Below, one piece after another: positions 7,224 through 7,764 of a DNA stretch of 7,764 nt. Location: assembly GCA_005878665.1 (NCBI GenBank), contig VBLR01000139.1:1-7764 (forward strand), given 5' to 3'. This DNA comes from Methanobacteriota archaeon (GTDB lineage Archaea > Thermoplasmatota > Thermoplasmata > RBG-16-68-12). Within the stretch, counting starts at the first letter, position 1; each line of letters starts with the position of its first letter. A program made the position numbers and the translations under genes. The notes beneath the pieces are model-generated. The model worked only from the letters and a program-made list of their open reading frames with translations. It made no database searches and was not told the origin of the DNA.

Positions 7224-7244
7224 CGTGACTCGCGCGCGGTCACG
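7224..7244 (+). terminator. Weak hairpin followed by a T-rich tract between convergent genes
   Basis: CGTGAC (7224-7229) and GTCACG (7239-7244) form a six-base stem around a nine-base loop just after the DUF835 stop. They are followed by a pyrimidine-rich stretch with TTTCTTT. Archaeal termination depends mainly on T-rich tracts, so the downstream stretch matters more than the stem. The right arm overlaps the stop codon of the converging gene, so the structure could equally be coincidental. Confidence 0.25.
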
Positions 7245-7764
7245 TCGCTTTCTTTCGGCGTCGACGGATCAGGACCGCCACGATAACGACTGCAACAACG
7301 ACGGCCGCAGCGATTTCCGGAAGGAAGGCCACCAGGTCAATCCCCGCCTGCGCGGTGAGGGAGATGTCTACGGTCTTCTGGTTCCCCGCGAAATCCGTCG
7401 CGCGAGCATCGATCGTGTGATTCCCGACGGCGAGCGAGAGGGACGCGGTCCACGATGTCGTGCCCGACGCCGGCATCCATGGTCCTCCGTCGACCCGCAC
7501 CTCGATGGCCCGGATCGCGATGTTGTCGAACGCGCTCCCTCGGACGGTCAGCGTCGACGACGCGGAGCTATGGTTGGACGGGACGTCGATCGTGATCGTC
7601 GGCGGGACGGTGTCGCTCGCGGGCGGCGTCTGGAAGAACTCGGTCATCGGGGTGGCGCCGAGGTCGTTCGAGGTGAGCGGCTGGAGCTTCCAGTTCGACT
7701 CGACCGTGGCGAGGAGCGAAAAGTGATTGTAGGCAACGGACGACGTGAACTGCGGCTTCACGAC
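7240..7764 (-). CDS. Secreted phosphoesterase with Ig-like domain and C-terminal membrane anchor (5' end beyond the window)
   Basis: The frame runs off the window edge, so the GTG at 7761 is internal; 174 residues are visible, ending at TGA 7242-7240. Residues about 8-45 match the C-terminal end of phosphoesterase-family domains: VAYNHFSLLATVESNW is the characteristic YNH(Y/F)SLL-x-x-(I/V)E segment, followed by LGATPMTEFF. The corresponding segment of the gene at 1-3744 reads SYSHYSL and ends SPLEFF, so the two are relatives. A short TPPASDTVPP linker leads to one Ig-like domain (about 52-138) with VDGGPW and ATDFAGN motifs. A hydrophobic helix (about 143-166) then ends in RRRRKK, a strong stop-transfer signal. 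The catalytic residues are off-window, so activity cannot be judged. It lacks the beta-helix and four-unit cassette of its relative. It converges on the DUF835 gene with 28 bp between the coding regions. Confidence 0.82.
   Translation of the reverse strand, partial: VVKPQFTSSVAYNHFSLLATVESNWKLQPLTSNDLGATPMTEFFQTPPASDTVPPTITIDVPSNHSSASSTLTVRGSAFDNIAIRAIEVRVDGGPWMPASGTTSWTASLSLAVGNHTIDARATDFAGNQKTVDISLTAQAGIDLVAFLPEIAAAVVVAVVIVAVLIRRRRKKAT

Noticed and set aside
7759..7761. GTG as the start of the reverse-strand phosphoesterase gene
   Set aside because: The frame continues to the window edge, and the protein at this point is already inside the phosphoesterase domain's C-terminal part.

Overview
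The window looks like part of a GC-rich archaeal genome, most plausibly a Thermoplasmatota lineage. Support for this: a stand-alone DUF835 protein (a family I associate with Thermoplasmata and other Euryarchaeota), a beta-helix protein whose opening motif is common in archaeal NosD-like surface proteins, a TATA box about 30 nt before an apparently leaderless start, a TTG start, and very strong G/C preference at third codon positions. This placement is inference; there is no rRNA or other marker gene in the window.

The layout is dense. (1) 1-3744 (+): the 3' part of a giant secreted protein that joins a phosphoesterase (AcpA/phospholipase C-type) domain to an Ig-like domain, a PKD domain, a right-handed beta-helix, a four-unit beta-sandwich cassette and a C-terminal membrane anchor. 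(2) 3760-4014 (-): a small two-helix membrane protein, converging on gene 1 with only 15 bp between the stops. (3) 4015-4185: a divergent intergenic region with a clear TATA box and several short dyads. (4) 4186-6636 (+): a second secreted, membrane-anchored protein with an uncharacterised N-terminal domain (opening motif FSRDSIWN) and a second copy of the same four-unit cassette. (5) 6696-7211 (+): a cytosolic DUF835 protein. (6) 7240-7764 (-): the C-terminal end of a second, much simpler phosphoesterase with one Ig-like domain and a C-terminal membrane anchor.

The window therefore encodes a set of cell-surface proteins built on one plan: signal peptide (seen in gene 4, off-window in the other two), N-terminal functional domain, beta-sandwich stalk, single C-terminal helix, short cytoplasmic tail. 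The most distinctive structure is the pair of cassettes at 2503-3558 and 5428-6483. They align at a constant offset of 2925 bp with no gaps over about 1.06 kb, yet sit under quite different N-terminal domains. The genes probably work at the cell surface on phosphate esters and polymeric (glycan-like) substrates, but no substrate can be read from the sequence. There is no RNA gene, CRISPR array, insertion sequence or origin that I can support, and no gene-free stretch over 300 bases.
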